Origin: Ureibacillus massiliensis 4400831 = CIP 108448 = CCUG 49529
Lineage (GTDB): Bacteria; Bacillota; Bacilli; Bacillales_A; Planococcaceae
DNA: 64,000 nucleotides
NCBI RefSeq assembly: GCF_000772965.1
Contig: NZ_JPVQ01000016.1
Coordinates: forward strand, 1 to 64,000
Direction of reading: 5' to 3'
Made by a program: the position numbers and the translations under genes. Positions 62,987 to 64,000 of this stretch are shown piece by piece. Below the pieces are notes generated by a model. That model made no database searches. It worked only from the letters and a program-made list of their open reading frames with translations, and was not told the origin of the DNA. Position 1 is the stretch's first letter. Every line of letters starts with the position of its first letter.

Positions 62987-64000
62987 TTGTTATCGTATTT
63001 AAAGTCTAAGGAACAAGAGATATTACTGATGCTTGAGCGGCTCGTAAATAAAGATTCCGGAAGCCATTATAAAAAAGGTGTAGATGCGGTTGGAAAATTA
63101 ATTAGTAATGAGTATAAACAATTAAACTTTACCATCGATACAGTACATCAAACCGAGGTTGGGAATCATCTTTTCTTACGACATAAAGAAGCGAAAAATC
63201 CAAAAATTATTATTCTAGGTCACCTTGATACAGTATTTAAAGAGGGTACTGTGAAAGAACGTCCATTTATGATTCGCGGATCTAGAGCGTACGGTCCTGG
63301 AGTAATCGATATGAAAGGAAGTCACGTCACACTTCTATATGCATTAAAGGCGTTAATTAAAAATGGAGAAGAAGAAGCTGTAAAAAATGTACATCTTTTT
63401 TTCAATAGTGATGAAGAAATTGGTTCAACTACTTCTCATGTATTAATAGAAAATGTATCATTAGGTAAACAATATGCCCTTGTTATGGAACCGGCACGTC
63501 CCGATGGTTCATTAGTTAGTTCACGTAGAGGTGGAGGGCATTATATTTTAAAGGTTTATGGTAAAGCTTCTCATGCAGGAATTGCACCGGAAGAAGGAAT
63601 CAGTGCGATTGAAGAATTATCTTATAAAGTTGTTAGACTTCAAAAACTCAATAAAGATTCTGAAGGAATCAATGTTAATGTTGGTATGATACGGGGTGGA
63701 GAATCAGCAAATGTAATCTGCCCATATGCTGAGGCGATAATCGATATAAGAATTGACAAGGCCGAACAAGGTATTTGGATAGATCAAGAAATTAGGAAAA
63801 TCTGTTCCGTTCCTGACGTCCCCGGAGCCATTCTTGAATTAGAAGGTGGTATTCATCGTTCGCCAATGGTAAAAAACGAAGGAACCAATCGTCTTCTTGA
63901 AATAGTTCAAGAGGTTGGAGAAGAGATGGGTGTTGAACTAAAGGATGTATCTACAGGGGGAAATTCGGATGCTTCTTTTACTTCTAATGTGGGCGTACCA
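62987..64000 (+). CDS. M20-family metallopeptidase, partial (runs off the window)
   Basis: The reading frame from TTG 62987 (9 nt after AAAGGA) encodes 338 residues without a stop to the window end. Metal-binding motifs are visible: 'LGHLDTVF' (His and Asp), 'GPGVIDMKG' (bridging Asp), 'SDEEIGSTTSH' (catalytic and metal Glu), and 'VMEPARPDG' (Glu). These match the carboxypeptidase G2/ArgE/DapE type M20 enzymes. 'GKASHAGIAPEEGISAIEELS' is the dimerisation domain. It probably degrades the peptides imported by the adjacent OppDF system. Confidence 0.88.
   Translation, partial: MLSYLKSKEQEILLMLERLVNKDSGSHYKKGVDAVGKLISNEYKQLNFTIDTVHQTEVGNHLFLRHKEAKNPKIIILGHLDTVFKEGTVKERPFMIRGSRAYGPGVIDMKGSHVTLLYALKALIKNGEEEAVKNVHLFFNSDEEIGSTTSHVLIENVSLGKQYALVMEPARPDGSLVSSRRGGGHYILKVYGKASHAGIAPEEGISAIEELSYKVVRLQKLNKDSEGINVNVGMIRGGESANVICPYAEAIIDIRIDKAEQGIWIDQEIRKICSVPDVPGAILELEGGIHRSPMVKNEGTNRLLEIVQEVGEEMGVELKDVSTGGNSDASFTSNVGVP

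Overview
The window is low-GC Firmicute DNA, most likely from a spore-forming member of the Bacillales. The gene order tsaE-tsaB-rimI-tsaD ... ydiF-rex-tatA-tatC-ydiL-groES-groEL is that of the Bacillus subtilis gcp-groESL neighbourhood. SleL/YaaH, a two-domain LigD with Ku, a YkuI-type protein and an SLH surface protein fit a Bacillaceae or Planococcaceae (Lysinibacillus-like) host; the genus is inference. TTG and GTG starts are frequent, so many starts below were set by ribosome-binding-site spacing.

Region 1 (1-3.7 kb): a 5S rRNA-like fragment, a large perfect hairpin, tRNA-Asp, a small membrane-anchored protein and the tsaE-tsaB-rimI-tsaD operon. Region 2 (3.7-10.3 kb): an accessory module between tsaD and ydiF, with a GntR/FCD regulator, aldehyde dehydrogenase, a DctPQM-type TRAP transporter and an iron-dependent alcohol dehydrogenase, probably for uptake and oxidation of a small anionic alcohol or aldehyde. 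Region 3 (10.3-18 kb): a frameshifted gene remnant, a cluster of six perfect DnaA boxes next to ydiF, then ydiF, rex, tatAC, ydiL and CIRCE-controlled groESL. Region 4 (18-33 kb): an SLH-domain protein, a complete ISL3-family insertion sequence with 8-bp target duplication, a TetR/MFS efflux pair, a degenerate EAL protein of YkuI type, a SleL gene with an apparent ATC start, a DUF2243/CtaG pair, and divergent ligD and ku.

Region 5 (33.1-45.4 kb) is the most coherent metabolic system: oppDF, an IclR regulator, a lipoprotein peptide-binding protein, oppBC, a large M14-type metallopeptidase with a duplicated N-terminal module, pyroglutamyl-peptidase (pcp) and 5-oxoprolinase pxpBCA. All lie on one strand with small gaps or overlaps. 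The order predicts peptide import, trimming, release of N-terminal pyroglutamate and its ATP-driven conversion to glutamate.

Region 6 (45.4-64 kb): a PTS EIIC-like membrane protein, a YusW-like lipoprotein, guanine deaminase, an endonuclease Q-type enzyme, a carboxylesterase, a LysR regulator, a Sel1-repeat protein, a HemY/CgoX-type oxidase, a SAM-I riboswitch upstream of a YitJ-type homocysteine methyltransferase/methylene-THF reductase and metH, and a second oppDF pair followed by an M20 peptidase cut by the window end. No CRISPR array or prophage was seen; the only complete mobile element found is the ISL3 copy.
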